A stretch of 32,278 bases of DNA. Source: Acidobacteriota bacterium. Lineage in GTDB: Bacteria > Acidobacteriota > Vicinamibacteria > Vicinamibacterales > UBA2999. The notes under the pieces were generated by a model. That model worked only from the letters and a program-made list of their open reading frames with translations. It was not told the DNA's origin and did not search any database. Shown here piece after piece: positions 24,339 to 32,277 of this stretch (its first letter is position 1; every line of letters starts with the position of its first letter). The stretch lies in NCBI GenBank assembly GCA_021731165.1, contig JAKFXY010000007.1:1-32278 (forward strand), read 5' to 3'. Both the position numbers and the translations under genes were made by a program.

Positions 24339-25114
24339 CGGGCCACTCGCTGCTCGCCGTGTTCGCGCACCCCGATGACGAGTCCATCGCGTGCGGGGGC
24401 TTGCTGGCGCGCTGTTCGGACATGGGCGTGCGGGTTTCGCTCATCTGCGTCACGCGAGGCGAAGGCGCATCGCAGCAGCAGACGCTTGGCGTCGAGCGGC
24501 TGAAAGCGGAACGGACCCGCGAACTGGAGGAGGCTTCGCGGGTCCTCGGCATATCGGAGCTCGTGTTCCTCGACTACGAGGACGGGTGCCTGCCCTGGGT
24601 GAACGCCGAGGCGTTCGTGGCGCGGCTGCGCGAGGAAATGCGCCGCATCCGGCCCGAGATCGTCGTGACGTTTGGCGACGATGGCCTGTATTGGCATCCC
24701 GACCACATTGCCGTGTACGAACGGACGACCGCCGCCGTCGTATCGCTCGGGGGAGAGGCGCCCGCGCTCTACCATGTGACGCTGCCGCACGGGATGATAC
24801 GCAGAGTTGTCGATGAGCTGGATTCGGCGGCCGGTTCAGAGAACGGAACCCGCCCCGTGCCTGAGGTGTTGGGCATCGCCGACCCTGATGCATTCGGTGC
24901 CGACGCCAGGCCGCCAACGCTGCGCATCGACGTCGGTCCGTGGGCGGTACGCAAGCTGGCCGCGCTCCGGTGTCATCACACGCAGGTCGATGGAAGCGTG
25001 CTTACGCGAATCTCGGACGAGGCGGCTCCACGCCTGCTGGGGATGGAGACGTTCCACCGAGCGCCGATAGGCGCATCGGGCGACGTCTTCCTCGAACAGA
25101 TGGCGATTGTATGA
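24335..25114 (+). CDS. PIG-L/LmbE-family deacetylase
   Basis: A 259-residue zinc-dependent N-deacetylase homologue. The hallmark AHPDDE lies at about residues 11-16, with a second metal-binding block WHPDH at about 120-124. PIG-L enzymes remove acetyl from N-acetylglucosamine-type groups in sugar conjugates or small thiols. In this operon of glycosyltransferases it probably trims a sugar of the growing glycan. ATG 24335 overlaps the upstream stop by 4 bp and its stop overlaps the next start. Confidence 0.93.
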   Translation: MTGHSLLAVFAHPDDESIACGGLLARCSDMGVRVSLICVTRGEGASQQQTLGVERLKAERTRELEEASRVLGISELVFLDYEDGCLPWVNAEAFVARLREEMRRIRPEIVVTFGDDGLYWHPDHIAVYERTTAAVVSLGGEAPALYHVTLPHGMIRRVVDELDSAAGSENGTRPVPEVLGIADPDAFGADARPPTLRIDVGPWAVRKLAALRCHHTQVDGSVLTRISDEAAPRLLGMETFHRAPIGASGDVFLEQMAIV

Positions 25115-26361
25115 GGCTGAAGACACTCGACATTCTGCGTTGTCCCTTCTGCGGCGGCCGTTTGTCGCTTGTCGAGGAGAGCCCGGTCGTTCGAGCCGGC
25201 GACGCTGGCGAGGGAGACGCCGTGGAGTTCGGCGTTCTCGGTTGCCAGTGTTGCGCCTTTCCGATCGTCGGAGGCATTCCAGTGCTGATTGCCGACGATG
25301 CCACGCGCACGGCGATGCACCAGCTCGACGCCGGTCGCGGTGACGAGGCGCTGACGGCGCTGCTCGGCCTTGACGGGGAGCGGGCGGCGGCCTTTCGAGA
25401 GCTGGCCGGACGTGGCGATAGCACCTACAGGGAAGCCATTGCCGTGCTCAGCCCGGATGCCGAGGGTGCCTACTTCGTCTACCGGCTTTCGGACCCGACG
25501 TTCCTGCTGGCGCGGGCCCTCGTGCGCGCGCTCGGCTCGCATCCGCGGCTCGGCCGTCGCACGCTCGATCTATGCGGAGGATCGGGCCACCTCACTCGCG
25601 TGCTCTCCGCGTTCAGCCTTCCCGGGGAGTCGGTGCTCGCCGATGTCTTCTTCTGGAAGCTCTGGCTCGCCAAGTGCTTTATGGCGCCGGACTGCGAGCC
25701 GGTCTGCTGTGACGCGAACAGCCCGCTGCCGTTCGCGCGCGGGTCATTCTCCATGGCGGTCCTGTCGGACGCCTTTCCTTACATCTGGCACAAGCGCCTG
25801 CTGGCCGACGAGATGATGCGCGCCGTAGGACCCGACGGGGTGGTTGTCATGAACCACCTTCACAACGCGCTCGGCGAGAACGTCTCGGCAGGGATGCCCC
25901 TGACACCCGAGGCGTACCGGGATCTGTTTTCTCCGCTTGCGCCACGGCTGTTCAAGGACAGCGAGCTCTTGGACCAAGTGGTCGGTCACGGGATGCTCGA
26001 CCTCCGCAACCAGATCTCACCAGACACAGTCGGGTCCGAGCCGTCCATGACGCTCGTGGCCAGTCGCGGCGACGATCTGTTTCGCGCATACGAGCTGAAA
26101 GCGCTGCCGCCGCTTCCACCAGGGTCGCTCATCCTGAATCCGCTCTACCGGGTCGAGGTGCGCGAGGGACGGTCGGTGCTGACGCTGACCTTCCCAACGC
26201 TCGAATACGAGGAGGAGTTCGGCGCGTGCAAGCGCTACCTGCCGGCGACGGTGACCGTGGCCGCGGACCTCGGCAGGCCTTTCAATGCGGCGACGCTGGG
26301 GGCCGAGTTGGGGAATCTGCTGGCGCGCTCGGTCGTCATCGACGCGCCGCCTCGCTACTGA
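25111..26361 (+). CDS. Methyltransferase with N-terminal Trm112-like zinc ribbon
   Basis: A 416-residue protein. Residues 5-61 form a Trm112p-like zinc ribbon: Cys11-x2-Cys14 (LRCPFCGG) and Cys45-x2-Cys48 (LGCQCC), followed by PIVGGIPVLI. Residues about 150-300 are a class I SAM methyltransferase with motif I LDLCGGSGHL and a later VLSDAFPYIW segment. The C-terminal region (about 300-416) is an additional domain of unclear fold containing LILNPLYRVEV. In this operon it may methylate a sugar or aglycone. ATG 25111 overlaps the upstream stop by 4 bp. A weak inverted repeat (CGTAGG/CCTACG, 26378-26406) lies in the 54-bp space before the converging gene but is a poor terminator. Confidence 0.88.
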   Translation: MRLKTLDILRCPFCGGRLSLVEESPVVRAGDAGEGDAVEFGVLGCQCCAFPIVGGIPVLIADDATRTAMHQLDAGRGDEALTALLGLDGERAAAFRELAGRGDSTYREAIAVLSPDAEGAYFVYRLSDPTFLLARALVRALGSHPRLGRRTLDLCGGSGHLTRVLSAFSLPGESVLADVFFWKLWLAKCFMAPDCEPVCCDANSPLPFARGSFSMAVLSDAFPYIWHKRLLADEMMRAVGPDGVVVMNHLHNALGENVSAGMPLTPEAYRDLFSPLAPRLFKDSELLDQVVGHGMLDLRNQISPDTVGSEPSMTLVASRGDDLFRAYELKALPPLPPGSLILNPLYRVEVREGRSVLTLTFPTLEYEEEFGACKRYLPATVTVAADLGRPFNAATLGAELGNLLARSVVIDAPPRY

Positions 26362-26415
26362 CAGCGACGCTGTCTCTCGTAGGGCACGGGTGACTCTTGA
26401 CCTACGCGTTTCTGT

Positions 26416-28050
26416 TCAGTCTCGGTCGTCGAAGCTGTCGAGCAGGATGGCGGTCAACGCGTGCATCGGCACGAGCGACGGATAGTGCGGCGTGAGCCCC
26501 TGACTGAAGCCGTGCCCGCGTAGCTGCTCCAGCAGGTCAGGTCTGCTGGCGACAATGTGTACCGGGACTTCCCACGACGCGCCCTGACCAGTGATCAGCG
26601 CCGGCGGCTGGTGGTCGCCGATCAGGATCACCACGAAATCGCGATCGGCGCGCAGCCGGAGGTAGCCGCCGATTGAGTCGAAGGCATAGGCGAGCGACTT
26701 CACGTAGGCCGGCCCGAGGTTTTCCCAGTCCGGCTGATCGCTCCACGCTTCGTCCAGCGCTACCGCGTCGTACGGGTCCGGCGTGAGCATCCTCGGCCAG
26801 TCAGGTTGGTACGGTGGCGTCGGCACGAACGGCGCGTGCGTACTGATGGTGGGGAAGAAGACGAACAGCGGCTTTCTCGCGCTTGGCGCCACCACGAGTT
26901 CGTCCATGCGGGCAATCGTGAACTGGTCGGTCAGATCCCACCATCCAAAGGTCGGCCCGCGGTAGCCGAGGCGCTTCGTGCCGTAGATGTCGTCGAAGCC
27001 GTAAAAGGCCCCCTCGGGCCAGGCTTGCTGGAGGCCGGGCATGATCGCGACGGTGCGATAGCCGCGGCGCGCGAATGTGGTCACCATCGTATTGCGCCCC
27101 GGCTGTGCCATCAGGCGCACGTTGGTGTTTTCGTCGCGCACCTCGGTTCCCGAAAGCAGGTTCACGTGCGCGAGCCACGACCCGCCTCCGAAGGTGGGCG
27201 ACCCGACAAAGCCCGACACCACCTCGCGGCCGGTGTCGCGGAGAGATGCCTGAAACCGCTCCCGGCTCGCCGCCAATCCCTCGGCGAAGGGCTGATGGTC
27301 CCAGCTCACGGCGCCGTACGACTCGAGGAAGACCACGAAGACATCCGCGCCGTGGATTCGTGCCAGGTTTGACTCGATCGCCGGCTGCGGGCCGATCGGC
27401 TCGATCCCGATGCCCGTTGCCTCCTGCACGAAGATCGTTGCCATGCGGCCGAACGCAGCCGTCACCGGAGCCGCGAACTTCGGCAGCTGGTCGATGGGGT
27501 CCTCACCGTGCTGCACGGGAAAAAGGATGAGTGTGGCGCAGGCGAGGAGGCCCATGGCTCGCCGTGTACGCGGATCGCCGGCCGCCGCGCCGACGCGGCC
27601 GAGCGCCCAGCGCAGGGGGAGATACAGGAGGATCGGCACGACGAAGACCGTGGCGACGGATGCGCTCACCAAACCAGGCCTGGCCACGGCCGCAAGCATC
27701 GCCCCGACGTTGGGCAACAGGCGCAGGTCCCAGTAGAGGTTGATCTGACGGCCGAAGAGCCCCATGGAGGTCACGTCAACGTAGCGTCCGATGGCCAGGA
27801 CGACCCAGCCTGCCGCCAGCCACCGGAGGGTGGCTCGTGAAGGCGCGCCCAGGCATCGATGGGCAAGGACGAGAGCGAGCACGAAAAGCGCGGCTTCCAT
27901 CGAGAGAGTCCGGGTGACACGGACTGCCGGTGTCGGCCAAAGGTTCTGGAAGGTGAGCGATGCGTTCAGCAACACGAGCGCCGAGGCAAGCGTCATGGCG
28001 GGCGCCAGAGGGCGCATGGTCCAACGCCGCACGCTATCCCAGATTGCCAT
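26416..28050 (-). CDS. Membrane-anchored sulfatase-fold enzyme (LtaS/phosphoethanolamine-transferase like)
   Basis: A 544-residue protein with about five hydrophobic helices in residues 17-175 and a soluble sulfatase-fold domain from about 230 to 540. The domain shows ESY at 243-245, the SPTFGGGSW block at 284-292 (the usual nucleophile region of LtaS/EptA-type enzymes), THAPF at 404-408 and GDHQPP at 478-483, which supply metal ligands in this superfamily. Such enzymes transfer phospho-alcohol groups (glycerol phosphate or phosphoethanolamine) or hydrolyse sulfates. Which of these applies is unknown, but the upstream CDP-alcohol phosphatidyltransferase points to phosphoglycerol- or lipid-linked chemistry. 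ATG 28050 is chosen; the frame is open further but enters the upstream gene. The gene starts 20 bp after that gene's stop. Confidence 0.88.
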   Translation of the reverse strand: MAIWDSVRRWTMRPLAPAMTLASALVLLNASLTFQNLWPTPAVRVTRTLSMEAALFVLALVLAHRCLGAPSRATLRWLAAGWVVLAIGRYVDVTSMGLFGRQINLYWDLRLLPNVGAMLAAVARPGLVSASVATVFVVPILLYLPLRWALGRVGAAAGDPRTRRAMGLLACATLILFPVQHGEDPIDQLPKFAAPVTAAFGRMATIFVQEATGIGIEPIGPQPAIESNLARIHGADVFVVFLESYGAVSWDHQPFAEGLAASRERFQASLRDTGREVVSGFVGSPTFGGGSWLAHVNLLSGTEVRDENTNVRLMAQPGRNTMVTTFARRGYRTVAIMPGLQQAWPEGAFYGFDDIYGTKRLGYRGPTFGWWDLTDQFTIARMDELVVAPSARKPLFVFFPTISTHAPFVPTPPYQPDWPRMLTPDPYDAVALDEAWSDQPDWENLGPAYVKSLAYAFDSIGGYLRLRADRDFVVILIGDHQPPALITGQGASWEVPVHIVASRPDLLEQLRGHGFSQGLTPHYPSLVPMHALTAILLDSFDDRD

Positions 28051-28070
28051 CGTCGCGGTCTCGTCCCCGT

Positions 28071-28808
28071 TCAAGTGTAGCTGGACGCGTTCAGATCCTC
28101 GCGCGCGCGCCACAACCGTCCCACGTCGGTCGCGAATGACCAGCCGAGCGTCGCGAGTGTCACGGCGGCAGTCAGCGTGCTGAGCGGAGCGGGCAATGTG
28201 GGGGACACCGCCAGGGCCAGTCCTACCATCTGGACGACGGCAACGGTCCTGGCGCGCAGTGTTGGGCTGAGCGGTCCGCGCATCCACGGGAGGACCCAGC
28301 CGGCGCCGACGAACAGGTACCGCATCAGTCCGCAGAGCAGGACCCACGCGCCCGCCTTCCCGTACTGCCACGTGAGCGCCGACAGCACCAGTACGAGCAG
28401 CGCATCGATTTCCATGTCGAATCGTGCGCCGAACTCACTCAGCGTCTGGTGGCGCCTGGCCAGCCAGCCGTCCATGCCGTCGAGGACCGCGCAGATGGTG
28501 CTGGCCACCGCCGCGGATGCCGCGGCGGCCGTGGTGGCCGGTTCACCGATGAGACCAGCCATCAGCGCGACCAACATCGCTCGGACGATCGTGACGTGGT
28601 TGGCGGCTCCCAGCCTGGGATATGGATGGCGGCCACGGATGAAGGCGATGGCGAGAGCCATCATCGCCATGAAGCCGAGCGCGGCTTTCGGCATGTAGTA
28701 GTCGCCGAGCTGGAGCGAGGCGCGGGCGATGGTCGCGAGTGCCAACAGGGCGGGCAGCCCGATGGCGCCCGCGACGAGGGCCCTCGCGCGGAGTGGAGGG
28801 GCGGACAT
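28071..28808 (-). CDS. CDP-alcohol phosphatidyltransferase family protein
   Basis: A 245-residue inner-membrane enzyme with the complete family motif: Asp110-x2-Asp113-Gly114-x2-Ala117-Arg118, eight residues, Gly127-x3-Asp131-x3-Asp135. This motif binds the divalent metal and CDP-linked lipid; the last Asp acts as base in phospholipid head-group synthases such as PgsA, Pis and PssA. About six hydrophobic helices surround it. The acceptor alcohol cannot be told from sequence by eye. ATG 28808 has a TACAAT box 11 nt upstream. It is the first gene of a two-gene operon with the sulfatase-fold enzyme and diverges from the dehydrogenase-led operon. Confidence 0.93.
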   Translation of the reverse strand: MSAPPLRARALVAGAIGLPALLALATIARASLQLGDYYMPKAALGFMAMMALAIAFIRGRHPYPRLGAANHVTIVRAMLVALMAGLIGEPATTAAAASAAVASTICAVLDGMDGWLARRHQTLSEFGARFDMEIDALLVLVLSALTWQYGKAGAWVLLCGLMRYLFVGAGWVLPWMRGPLSPTLRARTVAVVQMVGLALAVSPTLPAPLSTLTAAVTLATLGWSFATDVGRLWRAREDLNASSYT

Positions 28809-28819
28809 CGAACGCCGGC

Positions 28820-28825
28820 ATTGTA
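28820..28825 (-). promoter_or_regulatory. -10 box (TACAAT) for the CDP-alcohol phosphatidyltransferase gene
   Basis: On the minus strand TACAAT ends 11 nt before ATG 28808, implying a leader of a few nucleotides. It overlaps the presumed -35 region of the divergent plus-strand promoter, so the two may interfere. Confidence 0.45.
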
Positions 28826-28849
28826 ACTGGCCTCGTACCACCAGAGAAT
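28821..28849 (+). promoter_or_regulatory. Possible promoter (TTGTAA-17 bp-GAGAAT) of the dehydrogenase operon
   Basis: TTGTAA (28821-28826) and GAGAAT (28844-28849) are 17 bp apart, each matching four of six consensus bases. The -10 ends 6 nt before TTG 28856, so the message would be leaderless. It is weak but fits the geometry seen elsewhere. Confidence 0.35.
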
Positions 28850-28855
28850 TGAGCG

Positions 28856-29833
28856 TTGATTCAAGAACAGGCACGAGCGTTCTGGATTGCGGAGCCAGGA
28901 CGCGGAGAGATTCGTGCGGAAGCACCGTCGTTCGCCGGAGACCACGAGGTGGAGGTGCGTGCGCTCTTCAGCGGCATCAGCCGCGGCACCGAGGCACTCG
29001 TGTTCAACGGCCGCGTGCCTGTCAGCGAGTACGCCCGCATGCGGGCGCCCTTCCAAACCGGCGACTTCCCGGCGCCGGTCAAGTACGGTTACGCCAGCGT
29101 GGGCCGGGTGGAACGCGGGCCAGGCGACCTGGAGGGGCGCGTCGTCTTCGCGCTCCATCCTCACCAGACCCGTTATGTCGTTCCAGCCAGTGCCGTGCAC
29201 CTGGTACCCGATGCGGTGCCGCCCGCCCGCGCGGTGCTTGCGGCCAACCTTGAAACGGCGATCAACGGCGTGTGGGACGCAGATCTCCATGCCGGCGATC
29301 GGGTCACCGTGATTGGCGCGGGGACCGTCGGGTCGCTGGTGGCGTGGCTGGCCGCGAGGATACCGGGGTGCCAGGTCGAGCTGGTGGACATCAACCCTCG
29401 GCGCGTGGCGATTGCCCGTGCGTTGGGTGTGTCGTTCGCGGACGCGGAGACAGCCTCGATGGACGCTGATGTCGTCATTCACGCGAGCGGGTCGGAAGCC
29501 GGCCTCGAGCTGGCGCTGGCAGTGGCCGGCTTCGAGGGAACGATCGTGGAGATGAGCTGGTTCGGCGACCGTCGCGTGTCGCTGCCATTGGGCCAGGCGT
29601 TTCACGCCAGGCGGCTGACGATCAAGTCCTCGCAGGTGGGGCACGTGGCGCGTCGGCGTCGGAGTCGATGGGATACGCGCCGCAGGATGGCCCTGGCACT
29701 GACCCTGCTCGCGGATGAGCGGTTGGAGGTACTGATCACCGGCGAGAGCGATTTCGAGGCGATGCCGGAGGTCATGGCGCGGCTGGCCGCGACTCCAGGT
29801 GACACGTTGTGCCACCGCATCCGATATTCCTGA
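28856..29833 (+). CDS. Medium-chain dehydrogenase/reductase, BchC-like, without zinc-site Cys
   Basis: A 325-residue MDR-superfamily oxidoreductase. An N-terminal GroES-like domain (residues 1-125) includes FSGISRGTEALVF and PVKYGYASVGRVE. A Rossmann domain follows with GAGTVG at 154-159 and an acidic Asp178 at the end of the second strand (VELVDIN), favouring NAD(H). The catalytic-zinc Cys of alcohol dehydrogenases is replaced by Ser in SGISRGTE, as in BchC-like relatives, so zinc catalysis is doubtful. TTG at 28856 is the first possible start, because an in-frame stop lies two codons upstream (28850-28852). It leads a run of four plus-strand genes and ends 22 bp before the pterin-synthase homologue. 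Confidence 0.85.
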   Translation: MIQEQARAFWIAEPGRGEIRAEAPSFAGDHEVEVRALFSGISRGTEALVFNGRVPVSEYARMRAPFQTGDFPAPVKYGYASVGRVERGPGDLEGRVVFALHPHQTRYVVPASAVHLVPDAVPPARAVLAANLETAINGVWDADLHAGDRVTVIGAGTVGSLVAWLAARIPGCQVELVDINPRRVAIARALGVSFADAETASMDADVVIHASGSEAGLELALAVAGFEGTIVEMSWFGDRRVSLPLGQAFHARRLTIKSSQVGHVARRRRSRWDTRRRMALALTLLADERLEVLITGESDFEAMPEVMARLAATPGDTLCHRIRYS

Positions 29834-29842
29834 AGAGGCGAG

Positions 29843-29847
29843 AGGAG
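29843..29847 (+). promoter_or_regulatory. Shine-Dalgarno (AGGAG) deciding the start of the pterin-synthase homologue
   Basis: AGGAG ends 8 nt before ATG 29856. It supports that start over GTG 29853 and over the longer open frame from 29799, which overlaps the dehydrogenase gene. Confidence 0.6.
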
Positions 29848-29855
29848 CGCAGGTG

Positions 29856-30269
29856 ATGTACAGCGTGTCGGTGCGCGATCACTTCATGATTGCCCACAGT
29901 TTCAAAGGCGACGTCTTTGGCCCCGCCCGCCGCCTGCACGGTGCGACCTACGTCGTGGACGTCGAATTCAGGCGTCCCGATCTCGACGCCGACGGGATCG
30001 TCGTTGACATCGGCCGAGCCGGCGAAACCGTGCGTCGTGTGCTTGCCGATCTGAACTTTCGCAACCTGGACGACTCGCCGGAGTTTGCGGGGCGCAACAC
30101 CACAACCGAGTTCCTCGCGAAGGTGATCTTCGACGCGATCGTGGCGGCGATTCAACACGGCGATGTCGGTGCTGGGGCCGGCGCCGTGGAGAGCCTGCGG
30201 ATCACGCTGCACGAGTCGCACGTGGCTTCGGCATCCTTCGAGGGGCGGGTGGCTGGGACGGCCGACTAG
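29856..30269 (+). CDS. 6-pyruvoyl-tetrahydropterin synthase/QueD-like protein, catalytically degenerate
   Basis: A 137-residue protein with the length and strand-helix order of the PTPS/QueD (T-fold) family. It starts DHFMIAHSF and contains RRLHGATYVVDVEF, the family's LHGH block in altered form. Compared by eye with E. coli QueD, His14 and His28 keep two zinc ligands, but the third is Ala30 (HGA for HGH). The catalytic Cys position is Ala24, and the catalytic Asp-His pair is Asn67-Phe68. Glu120 (TLHES), in the position of the pterin-anchoring Glu, remains. It may bind a pterin without the normal lyase/epimerase chemistry, or act on another ring compound. It is placed between a dehydrogenase and a glycosyltransferase gene 4 bp downstream. 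Confidence 0.85.
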   Translation: MYSVSVRDHFMIAHSFKGDVFGPARRLHGATYVVDVEFRRPDLDADGIVVDIGRAGETVRRVLADLNFRNLDDSPEFAGRNTTTEFLAKVIFDAIVAAIQHGDVGAGAGAVESLRITLHESHVASASFEGRVAGTAD

Positions 30270-30273
30270 CCGG

Positions 30274-31359
30274 ATGCCGGCGCTGGTATTTCTCGTTCCC
30301 GGGCGGCTCGAGACCCCCACCGGCGGCTACATCTACGACCGGCGCATGGCCGAGGGGCTGCGGCGGCTTGGCTGGGTGGTCGATGTCCGGCAGCTCGACG
30401 ACACCTTTCCATATCCGACGCCATACGCCCTCGAGCACGCCGCGCGCGTGCTGGCGGAGATTCGCGCAGGTGCCACGGTGATGGTGGATGGCCTCGCCTT
30501 CGGCGCCATGGCCGACCTGGTGGAGCGGGAGGCCTCGCGCCTCCGGTTCGTGGCGCTCGTGCACCTTCCGCTCGCGGCGGACATCGGGCTCGATCGCGAT
30601 ACCGCCGCCCGGTTCGAGGCCGACGAGCGGCGCGCACTTGGTGCGGCTTCCCTCCTGATCGTGACCGGCACCGCCACATTGCCCCTGCTCGACGCGCACG
30701 GTCTCAAGCACGAGCGGACGGTGGTCGTCGAGCCAGGGACCGACATTGCGCCGCTGGCCGGCGGGTCAGCCGGGGATGGTCTCGACCGCGACCGTCTTCA
30801 GCGTGCTCCACTCCGCCTCGTGTGCGTGGCCACGCTCAACCCCGGCAAGGGACACGAGATTCTCTTCAGGGCGCTGGCCGCGCTTCCACATCGCCACTGG
30901 CGACTCACCTGCGCCGGGAGTACAACGCGACATCCAGCCACCACTGAACGCCTGCGCGAGCTGCTGCGCGCCGAGCGACTCGAGAGCCTGGTCACGCTTG
31001 TCGGCGAGCTCGACGCGACCGGGCTGGCCGAGTTGTACGACGAGTCTGATGTCTTCGTGCTCGCGACACTGCAGGAAACCTACGGCATGGCCGTGGCTGA
31101 AGCGCTCGCGCGCGGGCTCCCGGTTGTGGGCACGACCACAGGCGCGTTGCCCGAACTCGTCGGTGATGTCGCCGGCCTGCTCGTTCCCCCCGGCAACGTG
31201 GACGCCCTGCGCAAGGCGCTTGGCACCGTGCTCGATGATGCCGAACTGCGTGCGCGGCTGACTGCGGGGGCGCGCAAGGTGCGCGAGCGGCTGCCCACCT
31301 GGGAACAGGCGGCGGTCGGGATGGCCCGCGCACTCGCGTTGGTGACACACGATGAATGA
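30274..31359 (+). CDS. Glycosyltransferase family 4 (GT-B)
   Basis: A 361-residue GT4 transferase. The N-terminal half begins ALVFLVPGRLETPTGGYIY, the glycine-rich acceptor-side loop with TGG and Tyr. The C-terminal half contains LRLVCVATLNPGKGHEILFRAL and the E-x7-E donor motif ETYGMAVAEALARGLPVV. The protein is probably cytoplasmic; no membrane helix is seen. It lies 4 bp after the pterin-synthase homologue and overlaps the following methyltransferase by 8 bp. The acceptor may be a lipid from the divergent phosphatidyltransferase or a pterin-like aglycone; the sequence cannot decide. Confidence 0.92.
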   Translation: MPALVFLVPGRLETPTGGYIYDRRMAEGLRRLGWVVDVRQLDDTFPYPTPYALEHAARVLAEIRAGATVMVDGLAFGAMADLVEREASRLRFVALVHLPLAADIGLDRDTAARFEADERRALGAASLLIVTGTATLPLLDAHGLKHERTVVVEPGTDIAPLAGGSAGDGLDRDRLQRAPLRLVCVATLNPGKGHEILFRALAALPHRHWRLTCAGSTTRHPATTERLRELLRAERLESLVTLVGELDATGLAELYDESDVFVLATLQETYGMAVAEALARGLPVVGTTTGALPELVGDVAGLLVPPGNVDALRKALGTVLDDAELRARLTAGARKVRERLPTWEQAAVGMARALALVTHDE

Positions 31360-32161
31360 GTCGCTCTCCACCTGGCTGGCCCTGAGGGAGCCGGCTGACT
31401 TCGCCGCGCGCTCGTTGACTCTTACGCGTGCGATTGCGAAGGCCGTCGCCGCCAGGGATCCGGTACACGTGCTCGATCTCGGCACTGGAAGGGGTTCAAA
31501 CGTACGGTACCTCTCGCCGCATCTTCCGCCACGACAGCGATGGCTGGTCGTCGATCGCGATCCAGCGCTCCTCGCGCACGCGTCTGCGCTGATGGCTGGA
31601 CGCGGCGATTGTCGTATTGAAGCCAGGCAGATGGATCTCGGATCCCTGGACGACCGCGGGCTCTTCTCCGGTCGCCACCTCGTCACCGCCTCGGCGCTGC
31701 TCGACCTCGTCTCCGAGTCATGGTTGTCCACACTCGCCGGGCGTTGCCGAGAGGTTGGCGCCGCGGTGCTCTTTCCGCTCAACTACAACGGCCGGTCACG
31801 ATGCTCACCAGAGGAGCCCGAGGACGCGATGGTGCTGGATCTCATGAACCGCCATCAGCACACCGACAAGGGGCTTGGCGGCCCCGCCGCCGGACCGGAT
31901 GCCGCGGCGCATGCGATGACGATTTTCGCGGATGCCGGCTATGACGTGCGAAGCGAACGCACGGACTGGATGTTGGAACCACGCGAGCGGGAGTTCCAGC
32001 GACGGCTCATCGAAGGGTGGGCGGAGGCGGCCATGGCAATCGATTCGGGAAGTGCGGCCCGTGTCACAGATTGGTTGGGGAGGCGGCTCGCGCATGTCGC
32101 CGCGGGATGCTCGCACATCGTCGTCGGCCACGACGACGTCGCCGCCTGGGCGCCTCGCTAG
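31352..32161 (+). CDS. Class I SAM-dependent methyltransferase
   Basis: A 269-residue methyltransferase. Motif I is VLDLGTGRGSN (about residues 40-50), followed by an acidic strand end in WLVVDRDPALL and a DLGSLDDRGLF segment near motif II. The middle FPLNYNGRS and the C-terminal segment EREFQRRLIEGWAEAA are unlike the common ribosomal-RNA or quinone methyltransferases, so the substrate is unknown. ATG 31352 overlaps the GT4 stop by 8 bp, indicating co-translation. It is the last gene of the plus-strand group and its stop overlaps the end of a converging minus-strand frame. Confidence 0.85.
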   Translation: MNESLSTWLALREPADFAARSLTLTRAIAKAVAARDPVHVLDLGTGRGSNVRYLSPHLPPRQRWLVVDRDPALLAHASALMAGRGDCRIEARQMDLGSLDDRGLFSGRHLVTASALLDLVSESWLSTLAGRCREVGAAVLFPLNYNGRSRCSPEEPEDAMVLDLMNRHQHTDKGLGGPAAGPDAAAHAMTIFADAGYDVRSERTDWMLEPREREFQRRLIEGWAEAAMAIDSGSAARVTDWLGRRLAHVAAGCSHIVVGHDDVAAWAPR

Positions 32162-32277
32162 CCGCCCCGCTTCCGCATCTCGCCGAACGGCGTCTGGAGC
32201 GTGCCATCGTCGTTGATGTCGATGGCGATGTCGTCCGCATCGCCGGGCATGTGCAGGTAGATCTTGCCGCCGCCCAT
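32158..32277 (-). CDS. C-terminal fragment of an unidentified protein, truncated by window edge
   Basis: The minus strand holds a 39-codon frame ending in TAG at 32158-32160 and open to the window edge. Its visible part reads as an acidic, possibly strand-rich tail (GGKIYLHMPGDADDIAID, then LQTPFGEMRKRGG). The Met codon at 32275 may be internal. No family is recognised; it converges on the methyltransferase gene with a 3-nt overlap of ends. Confidence 0.4.
   Translation of the reverse strand: MGGGKIYLHMPGDADDIAIDINDDGTLQTPFGEMRKRGG

Noticed and set aside
26362-26415. Bidirectional terminator between the converging genes
   Set aside because: The only inverted repeat, CGTAGG/CCTACG, has a 6-bp stem with a 17-nt loop and no good T-run.
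28661-29815. 384-residue minus-strand frame across the phosphatidyltransferase start and dehydrogenase
   Set aside because: It overlaps two motif-bearing genes and the divergent promoter, and its translation has no family features.
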